In this document: piece by piece, positions 16,560 through 25,737 of the stretch | Layout of the letters: every line of letters begins with the position of its first letter | Position numbering within the stretch: the first letter of the stretch is position 1 | Source: Bradyrhizobium lablabi | GTDB lineage: Bacteria; Pseudomonadota; Alphaproteobacteria; Rhizobiales; Xanthobacteraceae | Reading direction: 5' to 3' | Assembly (NCBI RefSeq): GCF_018129385.1 | Contig: NZ_JAFCLN010000001.1 | Location: forward strand, 124,001-188,000 | DNA: 64,000 nucleotides | Program-made: the position numbers and the translations under genes | The notes under the pieces: model-generated | What the model saw: only the letters and a program-made list of their open reading frames with translations | What the model was told of the DNA's origin: nothing | The model's database searches: none

Positions 16560-17537
16560 TCAAGCCCCGGAAACGGGCAGTTTGGTTCCCGCAATGGCGC
16601 GTGCGGCAAACACCGCGCCGCGGAATCTGAAGAGTTTGGCCGGGCGCCCGCCGGTTTCCTGGCTCAATTCGCCCGTTTCCTCAACGAGTTCCTGTTGTTC
16701 AATCAGCCTTCGGAAATTCGGCTTGTGCACCGGCCGGCCCGCCAGCGCCTCGACGCAACGCTGTAGTTGCAACAATGTGAACGTATCCGGCATCAACTCG
16801 AACACGACCGGGTGATATTTGATCTTGGCGCGGAGGCGGGCGATGCCGGTTGCGAGGATCCGGCGGTGATCGAGGATCATGGATCTGCCGGTTGCAACCG
16901 GCGCGGACGCTTTAGCCAGCGCGGAGGACGCCCCGCGCTTCGCCTCCGCAATCAATCCCGCTTCGTACAACAACTCGTAGCGTTGCAGGATCAGTTCCTC
17001 GTTCCATTCGTGATCGTCAAAACCGAACAGCATCGCCGCGCGCTGGCGCCGGTTGCGCCGCTCCGCGCGATCTTCCGTGTTCGTCGCCCACGCTGCAAGA
17101 CCACGCTTGAGCTCATCGATCTGCGGCGGCACGCCCACGCGATGGTCTTCCCACGGAAAATAGTCATACCAGCCGCGCCAGCTCGCGACATATTCGCCGG
17201 CGGCCGGCTGCTCGCGCGTCAGGCCGAGATAGCTGATCGAGATCACGTGTTGCGCCGTGACGCCGGCTCGATCGCTATCGGCAAAGGTGTAGAGCTGCTC
17301 GACATAGCCGAGGGGAAGTCGCGTCTGCCGCTCGACCCAGGCCCGCAGCCCCGATTGCAGCGAGCGATGGGCGATTTGGAACGGTCCGGAGGGCAGAGCA
17401 CGCTCGTCCTGGATCGTCAGCACGCGTGGATCGCCATCGGTCACGGCCACCAGCACCGCGATCAGATCGGCGGCGACGTCATGCTCGGACTGAGGCGTTG
17501 TCGTGTTCATCTCGGTTCCGGATGTCATATCAGACAT
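16560..17537 (-). CDS. nrtR: NrtR-family Nudix-related repressor of NAD biosynthesis
   Basis: A 325-residue regulator with an N-terminal Nudix-like effector domain (ADLIAVLVAVTDGDPRVLTI ... PSGPFQIAHRSLQSGLRAWVERQTRLPLGYVEQLYTFADSDR) and a C-terminal winged-helix domain (FTLLQLQRCVEALAGRPVHKPNFRRLIEQQELVEETG). Nudix catalytic residues are degenerate, as in regulators of this family that sense ADP-ribose or other NAD derivatives. It lies directly upstream of nadABC with two palindromes in the 53-bp gap. The start may be ATG 17537 or the internal ATG at 17510. Many NrtR proteins are shorter (about 220-240 residues), so extra sequence on the N-terminus or in the linker is likely. Confidence 0.86.
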   Translation of the reverse strand: MSDMTSGTEMNTTTPQSEHDVAADLIAVLVAVTDGDPRVLTIQDERALPSGPFQIAHRSLQSGLRAWVERQTRLPLGYVEQLYTFADSDRAGVTAQHVISISYLGLTREQPAAGEYVASWRGWYDYFPWEDHRVGVPPQIDELKRGLAAWATNTEDRAERRNRRQRAAMLFGFDDHEWNEELILQRYELLYEAGLIAEAKRGASSALAKASAPVATGRSMILDHRRILATGIARLRAKIKYHPVVFELMPDTFTLLQLQRCVEALAGRPVHKPNFRRLIEQQELVEETGELSQETGGRPAKLFRFRGAVFAARAIAGTKLPVSGA

Positions 17538-17701
17538 TTAACGCCAGTGCTTGATTCGCTGAAATGGCCCCGTCGGAAAAAGGATGAGGACGGCGCAGCC
17601 AGTGTCCGGCCGCATGTGCGGCGGAACATGCCAGCCTTGATAATTTCCCGGCTCGCGTATGTGATGGCCGCAACGATCCGTTCATTTCCGCGAGTGCCCT
17701 C

Positions 17702-18841
17702 ATGACTGCCGTCAATCCCTTCCGCATCTCGGTCTCCGACGGCGTGCTCACTGACTTGAAATCGCGGTTGCGCAATACCCGCTGGCCGGAAGCGGAACTG
17801 GTCGACGACTGGAGCCAGGGCGCGCCGCTAGCATGGATCAAGGAGGTCTGCCGCTACTGGGCGGAGGAGTATGACTGGCGTCGACGCGAGGCGCTGCTTA
17901 ACCGCTTCCCACAGTTCACCACAGAAATAGACGGACTCGGCATTCACTTCCTGCATGTGCGCTCGCCGCATCCGAACGCGATGCCGCTGATCATCACCCA
18001 TGGCTGGCCGGGATCGATAGTCGAATTCCACAAGGTGATCGAGCCGCTGGCCGATCCGGTCAAGTACGGCGGCAGCGCGGCCGATGCGTTTCATGTGGTC
18101 TGCCCGTCGCTGCCCGGCTTCGGCTTTTCGGCCAAGCCGACCGCGACGGGCTGGGGCGTCGGCCGCATCGCGTCCGCGTGGGCCGTTTTGATGGATCGCC
18201 TCGGCTATTCGCGCTACGGCGCGCAAGGCGGCGACTGGGGCTCGGCGGTCACGACGGCGATCGGCGCGCTGGACGCTGAACATTGCGCCGGCATTCACAT
18301 CACGCTGGCCATGTCGTCGCGGCCGAATGTCGAGGGACAGCCGACTCCGGAAGAAGAGCGCGCGCTCAACGGCATCAAGTATTACGCCGATTGGGATTCC
18401 GGCTATTCGAAGCAGCAATCGACACGGCCGCAGACGCTGGGCTATGGGCTGACGGATTCGCCGAGCGGGCAGGCGGCATGGATCCTGGAAAAATTCTGGG
18501 CCTGGACCGACTGCGACGGGCGTCCGGAAAGCGTGCTCTCCCGTGACGAATTGCTCGACAATGTCATGCTGTACTGGGTGACCGCGACCGCGGCATCGTC
18601 CGCGCGGCTCTATTGGGAGAGTTTTTCACCCAAGCGCCGCCCTGTGCTCAAGGTCAACGTGCCGACGGGCGTTGCCGTCTTCCCGAAAGAGATCGTCACG
18701 CCGGTGCGCAAATGGATGGAGCCGAATTTTACCGACATCCGGCACTGGAAGGAGATGCCGAAGGGCGGCCACTTTGCCGCGTTCGAGCAGCCCGATCTGT
18801 TCGTCGCGGAGGTGCGGGAATATTTTGGGATGTTGCGTTGA
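17702..18841 (+). CDS. Epoxide hydrolase (EHN-domain, alpha/beta hydrolase fold)
   Basis: The N-terminal EHN lid (FRISVSDGVLTDLKSRLRNTRWP ... WIKEVCRYWAEEYDWRRREALLNRFPQF) is followed by an alpha/beta hydrolase core. Visible residues are the oxyanion HGWPGS motif, the nucleophile Asp178 in GGDWGS and the catalytic His357 in GGHFAAFEQPD. Length (379) is normal for microsomal-type bacterial epoxide hydrolases, which open epoxides to vicinal diols through an ester intermediate. It stands between nrtR (divergent) and a thiolase on the same strand. Substrate unknown; juvenile-hormone-like or xenobiotic epoxides are typical for the family. Confidence 0.9.
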   Translation: MTAVNPFRISVSDGVLTDLKSRLRNTRWPEAELVDDWSQGAPLAWIKEVCRYWAEEYDWRRREALLNRFPQFTTEIDGLGIHFLHVRSPHPNAMPLIITHGWPGSIVEFHKVIEPLADPVKYGGSAADAFHVVCPSLPGFGFSAKPTATGWGVGRIASAWAVLMDRLGYSRYGAQGGDWGSAVTTAIGALDAEHCAGIHITLAMSSRPNVEGQPTPEEERALNGIKYYADWDSGYSKQQSTRPQTLGYGLTDSPSGQAAWILEKFWAWTDCDGRPESVLSRDELLDNVMLYWVTATAASSARLYWESFSPKRRPVLKVNVPTGVAVFPKEIVTPVRKWMEPNFTDIRHWKEMPKGGHFAAFEQPDLFVAEVREYFGMLR

Positions 18842-18953
18842 GTGGCTAGCGGTGCGGTCAGGAATCGCATGACGCCCTGCGGCCCGCACGAATTGACATC
18901 GCGGGCTGGCGGGCGGCAAATGCCGCCAAACGGATACTCTCAGAGGGAACACC

Positions 18954-20186
18954 ATGGGCGAGGCGCTGATCATCGATGCATGCAGGACGCCGCGGGGCAT
19001 TGGCAAGGCCGGCAAGGGCGGGCTATCAGGCATTCATCCGCAGCAGTTGGGTGCCACCGTGCTGCGAGCGCTGGCCGAGCGCACCGGCATCAACACCGCG
19101 GATGTCGACGACATCGTCTGGGGGTGCAGCGCGCAGGTCGCAACCCAGGGGGGCGATCTCGGACGCATGTCGGCACTTGATGCCGGCTACGACGTGCGCG
19201 CGAGCGCCGTGACGCTCGACCGCTTCTGCGGTTCGGGCATCACGAGCGTGAACATGGCCGCCAATTCCATCATGGCTGGCTCCGAAGATCTCGTGATCGC
19301 GGGCGGCACCGAGATGATGTCGATGGAAGGTCGCCGCGGCAGCAGCCCTATGATGATGGATTCAGGCAACCTTCGCCTTCGCGCCAGGCATCCGCAATCG
19401 CATCAGGGCGTCTGTGCCGATGCGATCGCGACCATGGAAGGCATTTCGCGGGAGGACGTCGACGCGCTTGGCCTGGAGAGCCAGAAGCGCGCCGATGCCG
19501 CGATCAAGGGCGGCCACTTCAAGAAGAGCCTGGTGCCCGTCTATCGCGAGGACGGCAGCCTCGCGCTCGATCGTGAGGAATATCCACGGCCGCAGACCAC
19601 GATGGAAGCGCTTTCGCAGCTCAAGCCCGCATTCCCGGCCATTGCCGACTACGCGCTCGACGACAAGGGCACCACCTATCGCAAACTGATCCTCGACAAA
19701 TATCCCGACCTCGACATCAACTTCGTGCATCACGCCGGCAATTCCTCCGGTGTGGTCGACGGCTCGGCGGCGATCCTGCTGGCATCGGCCGATTACGCAA
19801 AGAAGCACGGCTTGAAGCCGCGCGCCCGCGTGGTCGCGATGGCTAACATGGGGGACTCGCCGACGCTGATGCTGAACGCACCGGTGCCGGCAACGCGCAA
19901 GGTTCTGGCGAAGGCCGGGCTCACGACCGACGACATCGACCTGTTCGAGATCAATGAAGCCTTTGCCGTGGTCGCCGAAAAATACATCCGCGACCTCAAG
20001 CTCGACCGCGACAAGGTCAACGTCAATGGCGGCTCGATCGCCCTCGGTCATCCCATCGGCGCGACCGGCTCGATCCTGATCGGCACCATCCTCGATGAAC
20101 TGGAACGGCGCGCCCTCAAGCGCGGGCTGGTGACGATGTGCGCTGCCGGCGGCATGGCGCCGGCGATCATCATCGAGCGGATCTGA
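18954..20186 (+). CDS. Acetyl-CoA C-acyltransferase (thiolase)
   Basis: Thiolase of 410 residues that cleaves 3-oxoacyl-CoA with CoA, or runs in reverse. The nucleophile Cys92 is in LDRFCGSG, the catalytic His366 is in GHPIGATGS and the second cysteine, Cys396, is in CAAGGMAPA, so the site is complete. ATG 18954 has AGAGGG upstream. The 112-bp gap after the epoxide hydrolase leaves room for its own promoter. The chain-length preference (FadA/PcaF or acetoacetyl-CoA type) cannot be decided. It ends 12 bp from the convergent histidine kinase gene. Confidence 0.92.
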   Translation: MGEALIIDACRTPRGIGKAGKGGLSGIHPQQLGATVLRALAERTGINTADVDDIVWGCSAQVATQGGDLGRMSALDAGYDVRASAVTLDRFCGSGITSVNMAANSIMAGSEDLVIAGGTEMMSMEGRRGSSPMMMDSGNLRLRARHPQSHQGVCADAIATMEGISREDVDALGLESQKRADAAIKGGHFKKSLVPVYREDGSLALDREEYPRPQTTMEALSQLKPAFPAIADYALDDKGTTYRKLILDKYPDLDINFVHHAGNSSGVVDGSAAILLASADYAKKHGLKPRARVVAMANMGDSPTLMLNAPVPATRKVLAKAGLTTDDIDLFEINEAFAVVAEKYIRDLKLDRDKVNVNGGSIALGHPIGATGSILIGTILDELERRALKRGLVTMCAAGGMAPAIIIERI

Positions 20187-20191
20187 ATTAT

Positions 20192-20209
20192 CGGCCGCTC
20201 ACGCGGCCG
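20192..20209. terminator. Hairpin between convergent thiolase and kinase genes
   Basis: CGGCCGC and GCGGCCG form a perfect 7-bp stem with loop TCAC. The loop contains the start of the histidine kinase stop codon read on the minus strand. There is no T-run on either side, so it is at best a weak bidirectional terminator or an RNA 3' end stabiliser. Confidence 0.4.
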
Positions 20210-21788
20210 GAAACTCGAGCTCGAACGCGGCGCCCTTCTCAGTCGGCAACAGCCGGATCGAGCCGCCATGGCTGGTCATGACGGCCTGCACGATGGCCAG
20301 CCCCATGCCGGTGCCGCCGGTGTCGCGGCGGGTGGTGAAGAACGCGTCAAAGATCTTGTCGCGGTTGGATTCGGAGATCGGATCGCCGTCATTGCTGACG
20401 AGCATGCGGATGCCGCCGTCATGGCTCTCCGCCTCCAGCCGCACATTCCTGGCGTTGTGACGCACGGCATTGTCGGCAAGATGCGACAGCACGATCAGCG
20501 CCTTCTCGCCGGACATGCCGATCGAGCGATCGAGGCACCCGCTGGCGGTGATGGTGCGGGTCGGGAAGCGGCTCTTCAGGCTGCTGACAACGCTGCCAAG
20601 CTCGGTCTGCTCGTTCTGCGGCGCAGATTCCGCGCGCGCCAGCTCGCGCAGCCGCTGCGTCATCGCATCGAGCCGCTCGGCATCGCCGAGGATATTGGAG
20701 ACAAAATTCTTCTGCTCCATCCGCGTCAGCGTATCCGTCTTGCTCTGAAGCGACTCCAGCAACAATTCGGCAGCGCCCTTGATCGACGTGAGTGGTGACT
20801 TCAATTCGTGCGTCAGATGCGACGAGAAGGTCGCGATATAATCGGAGCGCCGCGACAGTTGCTGCGCCATATCGAGAAAGCTGCGCCCGAGCTGGGCGAA
20901 TTCGCGCGTGCCGTAATGCGCCAGCGGGTGGAACGCATTGCGGTCGCCGCGGCTGATGCGTTCGGCGCGACTCACCAGTTCGTGCATCGGGCGGGTGATG
21001 GTTCGGATGAAGACCAGCCCGATGATGACGGTGGCCGCGATCACCGTCAGCGCCGCCAGCAGGAATTTGCCGCGCTCCTGATAGAGATGGTCGAAGATGT
21101 TGCTCGGAGTCCGCGAGGTATAGATCACGCCGGCCACGTGGTTGTCGACGATGACCGGCATCGCCGAAAACACGTGCATGCCGACACCGCGGCTGATGGA
21201 ATAGATCGGCGGTGGCGTCTTGTCCGGCTTGCGGATGCGGAGCGCGGCGCGGTACTGCCCCTTCAGCGCCGCCGCGACCTCCTCGATATGGGCAAGCGAT
21301 TGTCCGACCTCCTGCCGCCCGGCGATCACGACGCCGTTGGGATCGAGGATACGAAAACCCGCCAGCGTGACCTTCTGCGTCTCGAACATGATCGGCGCCA
21401 GCCGCGCGCCGATCTCGACATAGGCGGGATCGGCCGGCGCGTTCGCCGTGCGTGCGTCGGGCCGGCGCATCAGAAGATCGTTGCCGGCAAGATCGAGCGC
21501 CGGGCGGATCGGCGCGACCTTGTCCTCGTCGGTGCGAGCCTCCGGCGGAATCTCGGCGCCCAGCGTAATGCCGCCGGCGCGCCGGCTCTCGACCTCGCGC
21601 GCGAATACGGCGGCCAGCACCTTGCTCTGCGCGATCAGTTCCGCCTGGGTCTGGTGGATGAGCTGGTTGTCATAGACGCGGAAGAAGAACAGCCCGATCA
21701 GCGGCAGCGCTGCGACGACTGCCAGCGACGTAAAAATGATCAGCCCGACCGTAGGCCGCCACTTCTCGCGCCTCGGCGCCTCGTTCAT
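20199..21788 (-). CDS. Membrane sensor histidine kinase
   Basis: Inner-membrane kinase of 529 residues. TM1 is near residues 14-34 (GLIIFTSLAVVAALPLIGLFFF), followed by a periplasmic sensor region of about 220 residues. TM2 (FLLAALTVIAATVIIGLVFI) leads into a HAMP segment (TRPMHELVSRAERISRGDRN). The H-box is SSHLTHELKSPL with phospho-acceptor His327, and the ATPase domain has DNAVRHNARN, DGDPISESNRDKIFD and GTGMGLAIV. ATG 21788 overlaps the response regulator stop by ATGA. The domain order is CreC-like, but the signal is unknown. It is the third gene of an operon behind DUF4173 and the regulator. Confidence 0.93.
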   Translation of the reverse strand: MNEAPRREKWRPTVGLIIFTSLAVVAALPLIGLFFFRVYDNQLIHQTQAELIAQSKVLAAVFAREVESRRAGGITLGAEIPPEARTDEDKVAPIRPALDLAGNDLLMRRPDARTANAPADPAYVEIGARLAPIMFETQKVTLAGFRILDPNGVVIAGRQEVGQSLAHIEEVAAALKGQYRAALRIRKPDKTPPPIYSISRGVGMHVFSAMPVIVDNHVAGVIYTSRTPSNIFDHLYQERGKFLLAALTVIAATVIIGLVFIRTITRPMHELVSRAERISRGDRNAFHPLAHYGTREFAQLGRSFLDMAQQLSRRSDYIATFSSHLTHELKSPLTSIKGAAELLLESLQSKTDTLTRMEQKNFVSNILGDAERLDAMTQRLRELARAESAPQNEQTELGSVVSSLKSRFPTRTITASGCLDRSIGMSGEKALIVLSHLADNAVRHNARNVRLEAESHDGGIRMLVSNDGDPISESNRDKIFDAFFTTRRDTGGTGMGLAIVQAVMTSHGGSIRLLPTEKGAAFELEFPAA

Positions 21789-22486
21789 GCCTGCGGCTCG
21801 CAGCGGCCGAGCTTGAAGCCGACGCCGTGAATGGTCTCGATCACGTTGTCGCAATTCACCGCGGCAAGCTTGGCGCGGATGTTGCGGATATGGCTGTCGA
21901 TGGTGCGGTCGGAAACCTGAATGTTGAGCTGATAGGCGGCGGCCATGATCTGCTCGCGGCTGAAGACGGCAGCCGGTCGCGCCAGGAACGCGCGCAGGAT
22001 GCCGAATTCGATGGCGGTGAGCCGCAGCGGCGTGCCCGCAAAGGCCGCGACATGCTGCTCCGGATCGACCGAGAGCCTGCCTTGCGCCAGCGGCCCCGAC
22101 GCGGCCTTCTCCAGCCCGCGCGCAATCGCGCGGCGCAGGATCACGTTGACGCGCGCGACCAACTCGCGCGGGCTGAACGGCTTGGTGACGTAATCGTCGC
22201 CCCCGATCTCGAGCCCGAGCACGCGGTCGATCTCCTCGTCGCGCGCCGACAGGAAGAGGATCGGCACGTCGGAAGATTTGCGGATTTCCCGGCAGACGTC
22301 GAGGCCGTCGAATTCCGGCATGCCGATATCGAGCACGATCAGGTCGGGCCGGTCGGCGGCAAAACGCGTCAGCGCCTCCTTGCCGTCGCGCGCCTCGAAC
22401 ACGGTCATGTCGGCTTTTCGGAGCGCGACCCGGATGACCTCGCGGATGTGAAGGTCATCGTCGACGATGAGGATACGGTGCGTCAA
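21785..22486 (-). CDS. OmpR/PhoB-family response regulator
   Basis: Receiver domain with acidic pocket Asp9-Asp10, phospho-acceptor Asp53 (VLDIGMPEFDG) and the switch lysine in VTKPFSPREL, followed by an OmpR-type winged helix (VFSREQIMAAAYQLNIQVSDRTIDSHIRNIRAKL). I placed the start at the TTG at 22486 because GGAG lies 6 bases upstream and the protein then begins THRILIVDDD, as usual. An ATG at 22549 would add 21 basic residues and overlap the upstream gene by 38 bases. The downstream kinase overlaps by four bases, so the two are an obvious pair. Target genes cannot be inferred, though the DUF4173 gene is cotranscribed. Confidence 0.9.
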   Translation of the reverse strand: MTHRILIVDDDLHIREVIRVALRKADMTVFEARDGKEALTRFAADRPDLIVLDIGMPEFDGLDVCREIRKSSDVPILFLSARDEEIDRVLGLEIGGDDYVTKPFSPRELVARVNVILRRAIARGLEKAASGPLAQGRLSVDPEQHVAAFAGTPLRLTAIEFGILRAFLARPAAVFSREQIMAAAYQLNIQVSDRTIDSHIRNIRAKLAAVNCDNVIETIHGVGFKLGRCEPQA

Positions 22487-22511
22487 ATCCCTCTCCGGAA
22501 GACGGTTGCGC

Positions 22512-24014
22512 TTAGCTCGCGGGCACTTGTTGCTGCTCCCGTGTGGCAATGTAGCGTTGCAGCCGCCAGCTTCGAAAGCTCCATGCGCGCCATGAGTTCA
22601 TGTCCTGCTGGAGCCTTTCTACAAGGCAATTGCGGTGCGAAACAAGGCTTGGGTCGGCGACGTACCGTAGCTGAAGCGCCTTGTCGATGGCGGGTAACGC
22701 TTGCGGCCCGAGAAGGGTCAGATAGTGCATGTCGACCGAAACGCCCTTGCCGCCGGCCTGGCGGCTGTGACTGACGTTATAGTTGGCCATGATCGCAGCG
22801 AAGTTCACCAAAGAGCAAATATACAGCGTGCCGAACAGGGTGATGAGGTTGGCGCGAATCAGCCATTCGTCGGAATAGCGCAGGGCGATGCGGACGACGA
22901 TCAGCACCAGCCCGACGGCGACCAGCAGCATCCAGATGAAGGCGGCGATCCGCCAATAGGTTAGCAGGTAGGTCTGCACATAGAGGTCGAGACGCAGCAT
23001 CGACGAGATCACCAGCATGACGTTCTGCGCCACCCAGAGATAGACCAGCGGCCGGATCACCGGAGACTGCTCGGCCGGACCACCCGGCCTCATGGCGATC
23101 AGCACGAAGCCCGCGGCCAGCAGCGCGGTAACGATCAGGGGATAGGCCCCGCGGTGGGCATAGGCGGCATAGGTGATGTCGGCGGGCAGCGCGGCGTTGC
23201 CCCAGAGATAGATGACGTCGAGGATGGTCTGAACCGCAAACAGCAGATTGAACAGAATGAGCGAGCGCAGGATCGTGGCTGTGCCGAAAAAATCGACAAG
23301 ATTTCCATCGCTCCGCGTACTGCTCTCCTCGGCAACGGGTTCGATCGCGGCAGCAGGCGTCACCGCCTTGCGCCGCCATCTCACCTGAATGAACGGCCAG
23401 ACGACCGACAGCATGGCGATCCAGAACAGCATTCGCGTAAGGTTCACCTGTGAGGCCGCATTGCCGGGATTGAGCAGCGCGAACCATTTTTCGATCAGCG
23501 GATTGGCGGAGGCGAACAGCGCCACGAATACGGCACCGAGCACGACCGGGACGAACCAGACCGCAAAACCGGTGGCGACCGCCGGCATGCTGACGGAGCC
23601 GGCCACATCGCGGATCAGGCGGAATGGGCCGAACAGGAGCAACTCGCGCAGCGCGCGGGTCCGGTCGGCCAGACCATACAGGCCCGGATTGGTTCCGATC
23701 GAGACCGCCACGCCGAGCGCGAGCACGAGGAGGGCCAGCGAGAGCAGATTGAGTTCCTCGATCGCGGGAATGATTCCGGCGACCGCGATGACGACAGCGA
23801 GCAAGGAGCGGCGGCTACTGGAAGCCGCACGATTGGCCAGCAGCGAGCATCCCATCAGGACGACCGCAAAGAGCGCGAGCGATATGCCGATCCGCTCGTT
23901 GTAGAACAGCCAGTCGGCAAGCGCTGCAAGACCAAGCGTGACGGCGAGCCTGGGTGCAAGCAGACTGGTCTGAACAGGGCGAACGTCGGGTATCGGCGGA
24001 GCGATGCTCGGCAT
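22512..24014 (-). CDS. DUF4173-family multi-spanning membrane protein
   Basis: About 500 residues with some 11-13 hydrophobic segments, for example RLAVTLGLAALADWLFYN, LALFAVVLMGCSLLA and IAAFIWMLLVAVGLVLIVVRIAL. It belongs to the DUF4173/DUF4153-type integral membrane proteins, often found beside two-component systems. It has no known activity. A cytoplasmic or periplasmic C-terminal tail (YLTLLGPQALPAIDKALQLRYV ...) follows the last helix. I used ATG 24014; the open frame extends to 24119, but AGAGG precedes 24014. It is the first gene of an operon with the response regulator and histidine kinase and may be part of their sensing (inference). Confidence 0.82.
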   Translation of the reverse strand: MPSIAPPIPDVRPVQTSLLAPRLAVTLGLAALADWLFYNERIGISLALFAVVLMGCSLLANRAASSSRRSLLAVVIAVAGIIPAIEELNLLSLALLVLALGVAVSIGTNPGLYGLADRTRALRELLLFGPFRLIRDVAGSVSMPAVATGFAVWFVPVVLGAVFVALFASANPLIEKWFALLNPGNAASQVNLTRMLFWIAMLSVVWPFIQVRWRRKAVTPAAAIEPVAEESSTRSDGNLVDFFGTATILRSLILFNLLFAVQTILDVIYLWGNAALPADITYAAYAHRGAYPLIVTALLAAGFVLIAMRPGGPAEQSPVIRPLVYLWVAQNVMLVISSMLRLDLYVQTYLLTYWRIAAFIWMLLVAVGLVLIVVRIALRYSDEWLIRANLITLFGTLYICSLVNFAAIMANYNVSHSRQAGGKGVSVDMHYLTLLGPQALPAIDKALQLRYVADPSLVSHRNCLVERLQQDMNSWRAWSFRSWRLQRYIATREQQQVPAS

Positions 24015-24316
24015 CTTGGCTTTACCTCTGTGAATATGGCTGGGAATGGCAATCGGCGCCAATGCAGGACTCTCGCAGAGCCACCATCCGTCATTGGCTA
24101 GTCGTGTGGGGACAGGCATTTCGTCGTCGTCTTGTGGTGTGCAGACGGACTATGGACAGCGTTCGTGCAATTGTTGGCAGCGATGTCTGCAGGAGTTCAG
24201 GAATGTTATGCAGATTTCGTGCAGACGCGCGGATGCGTCTGGCGCGGCGGTTTTGCGTTTGATACGGCGATTGAACCGCTCGCTGTCGAGCGCGCATTCA
24301 TGGTCGCATCAATCAG
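24015..24316. other. Divergent intergenic region between DUF4173 operon and GH3 gene
   Basis: About 300 bases with no gene that I can support. The only structure seen is a short stem, CAGACGC and GCGTCTG with loop GCGGAT, at 24222-24241. Promoters for both divergent units should lie here, but no convincing -35/-10 pair was found. Confidence 0.5.
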
Positions 24317-25627
24317 ATGATCAACCGCATCGGCATCGCCGCACTCTGGCTCCTGGGACTGCTGTTTGTTTTCGTCGGTATCAACAAGAACGATCCATAT
24401 CTGGTCGCGCTGCGCGGCACCGGGAACGTCGCGCTCGTCATAGCCGGCATTGCCGTTGTGGCCGTTTTGATACGGCGCGGACACTGGCGCAGGGGCATCT
24501 TCGCAAAGCTGCTTGTCCTGCTGTGGTGCCTCGCACCGTTATCGATGCTTGGCGCACATGTCGCGTTTGAAGCCCGCAAGCGGGACGTCCTGCAAACCGA
24601 GACTGCGCAGGCGCATGCGCTGGGGCGGCACTTTGTCGTGGGATACTCTTCCTTCGATGAGGTTGCGCTTCTCGCCGAGAAAGGCCTGATCGCCGGCATT
24701 TATGTTAGCCGGCGCAACCTGTCGCGCGGCAGGGCCGAAGGATTGAAGGCAGAGATATCGGCGCTTCAGGAACGGCGGCGCCGCGCCAATCTTCCGCCGC
24801 TGACCGTTGCCGCCGATCAGGAGGGCGGCATCGTCTCGCATCTGTCACCGGCGCTCTCCAGGCTGCCGGCGCTCGCGACACTGGCCGGTCTGGAGCCGGA
24901 TGCCCGGGCGCAACAAGCCGAAGAGTTCGGCCGCATCCACGGCCGCGAGCTCGCATCGCTCGGCATCACCACCAACTTTGCGCCGGTGCTCGATCTGCGG
25001 CCGGAGACCAAGCGCAACCGCCTCGACTTCCATACCCTGATCGGTCAGCGCGCGATCTCGGCCGATCCGGCGGAAGTCGCCGCCGTCGCGCTGCCCTATG
25101 TGCGCGGCCTTGAAGCCTCGGGCGTCGGCGCGACCGTCAAGCATTTTCCAGGGCTTGGCCGTGTGCATGACGACACCCATCATTTCAGCGCCGATCTGGA
25201 TACGCCGCTGAAGGAGCTGGAGGCGTCGGACTGGCGTCCGTTCAGGGAAGTGCTCGCCGGCTCGAAGGCTCAGCTCATGGTCGGGCATGTCACGCTAACG
25301 GCCGCCGATCCGGACCGCCCGGCGTCGCATTCCAAGCGCGTGGTCGACGGGATCATCCGCCAGAAATGGAAGTACGACGGCCTCGTCATCACCGACGATC
25401 TGGTGATGGGCGCGATCTATCAGCGCGACGTCTGCACCGCTGTTGTCGAGGCGCTCAATGCCGGCGTGGATCTGCTGCTGGTGGCCTATGACGGCGCCCA
25501 GTTCTACCGCGTCTTTGCCTGCGCCTCCGCCGGGCTCCGGAAAGGACAACTGGATGCCGGCATGTTGCGTGCCAGCGACGCGCGGCTGAAACGGGCACAG
25601 CGCCCATTAACGATTGCGGGACGATAG
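24317..25627 (+). CDS. Membrane-anchored glycoside hydrolase family 3 protein (NagZ-like)
   Basis: The N-terminal ~85 residues hold three hydrophobic segments (about 5-22, 36-54 and 62-82). A GH3 barrel follows with LTVAADQEGG, KHFPGLGR (Lys275-His276), a DTH acid/base-type dyad just after it and the nucleophile Asp360 in VITDDLVMGAI. The family removes beta-linked N-acetylglucosamine; NagZ acts on muropeptides in the cytosol. The positive-inside rule (RRGHWRRG between TM2 and TM3) puts this catalytic domain in the periplasm, which is unusual. The hydrolase domain has all key residues. Substrate may be peptidoglycan or another glycan. It diverges from the DUF4173 operon. Confidence 0.85.
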   Translation: MINRIGIAALWLLGLLFVFVGINKNDPYLVALRGTGNVALVIAGIAVVAVLIRRGHWRRGIFAKLLVLLWCLAPLSMLGAHVAFEARKRDVLQTETAQAHALGRHFVVGYSSFDEVALLAEKGLIAGIYVSRRNLSRGRAEGLKAEISALQERRRRANLPPLTVAADQEGGIVSHLSPALSRLPALATLAGLEPDARAQQAEEFGRIHGRELASLGITTNFAPVLDLRPETKRNRLDFHTLIGQRAISADPAEVAAVALPYVRGLEASGVGATVKHFPGLGRVHDDTHHFSADLDTPLKELEASDWRPFREVLAGSKAQLMVGHVTLTAADPDRPASHSKRVVDGIIRQKWKYDGLVITDDLVMGAIYQRDVCTAVVEALNAGVDLLLVAYDGAQFYRVFACASAGLRKGQLDAGMLRASDARLKRAQRPLTIAGR

Positions 25628-25737
25628 GGCCGGGCGGCCATGTTGGCCTCATGCCTTGATCGCCAGTGGGTAACCTATACATTGGCAATGCACCCGGCCT
25701 TGAAACAGGCCTCTCGCTGGCCGGGGCGGGGAAGCGC

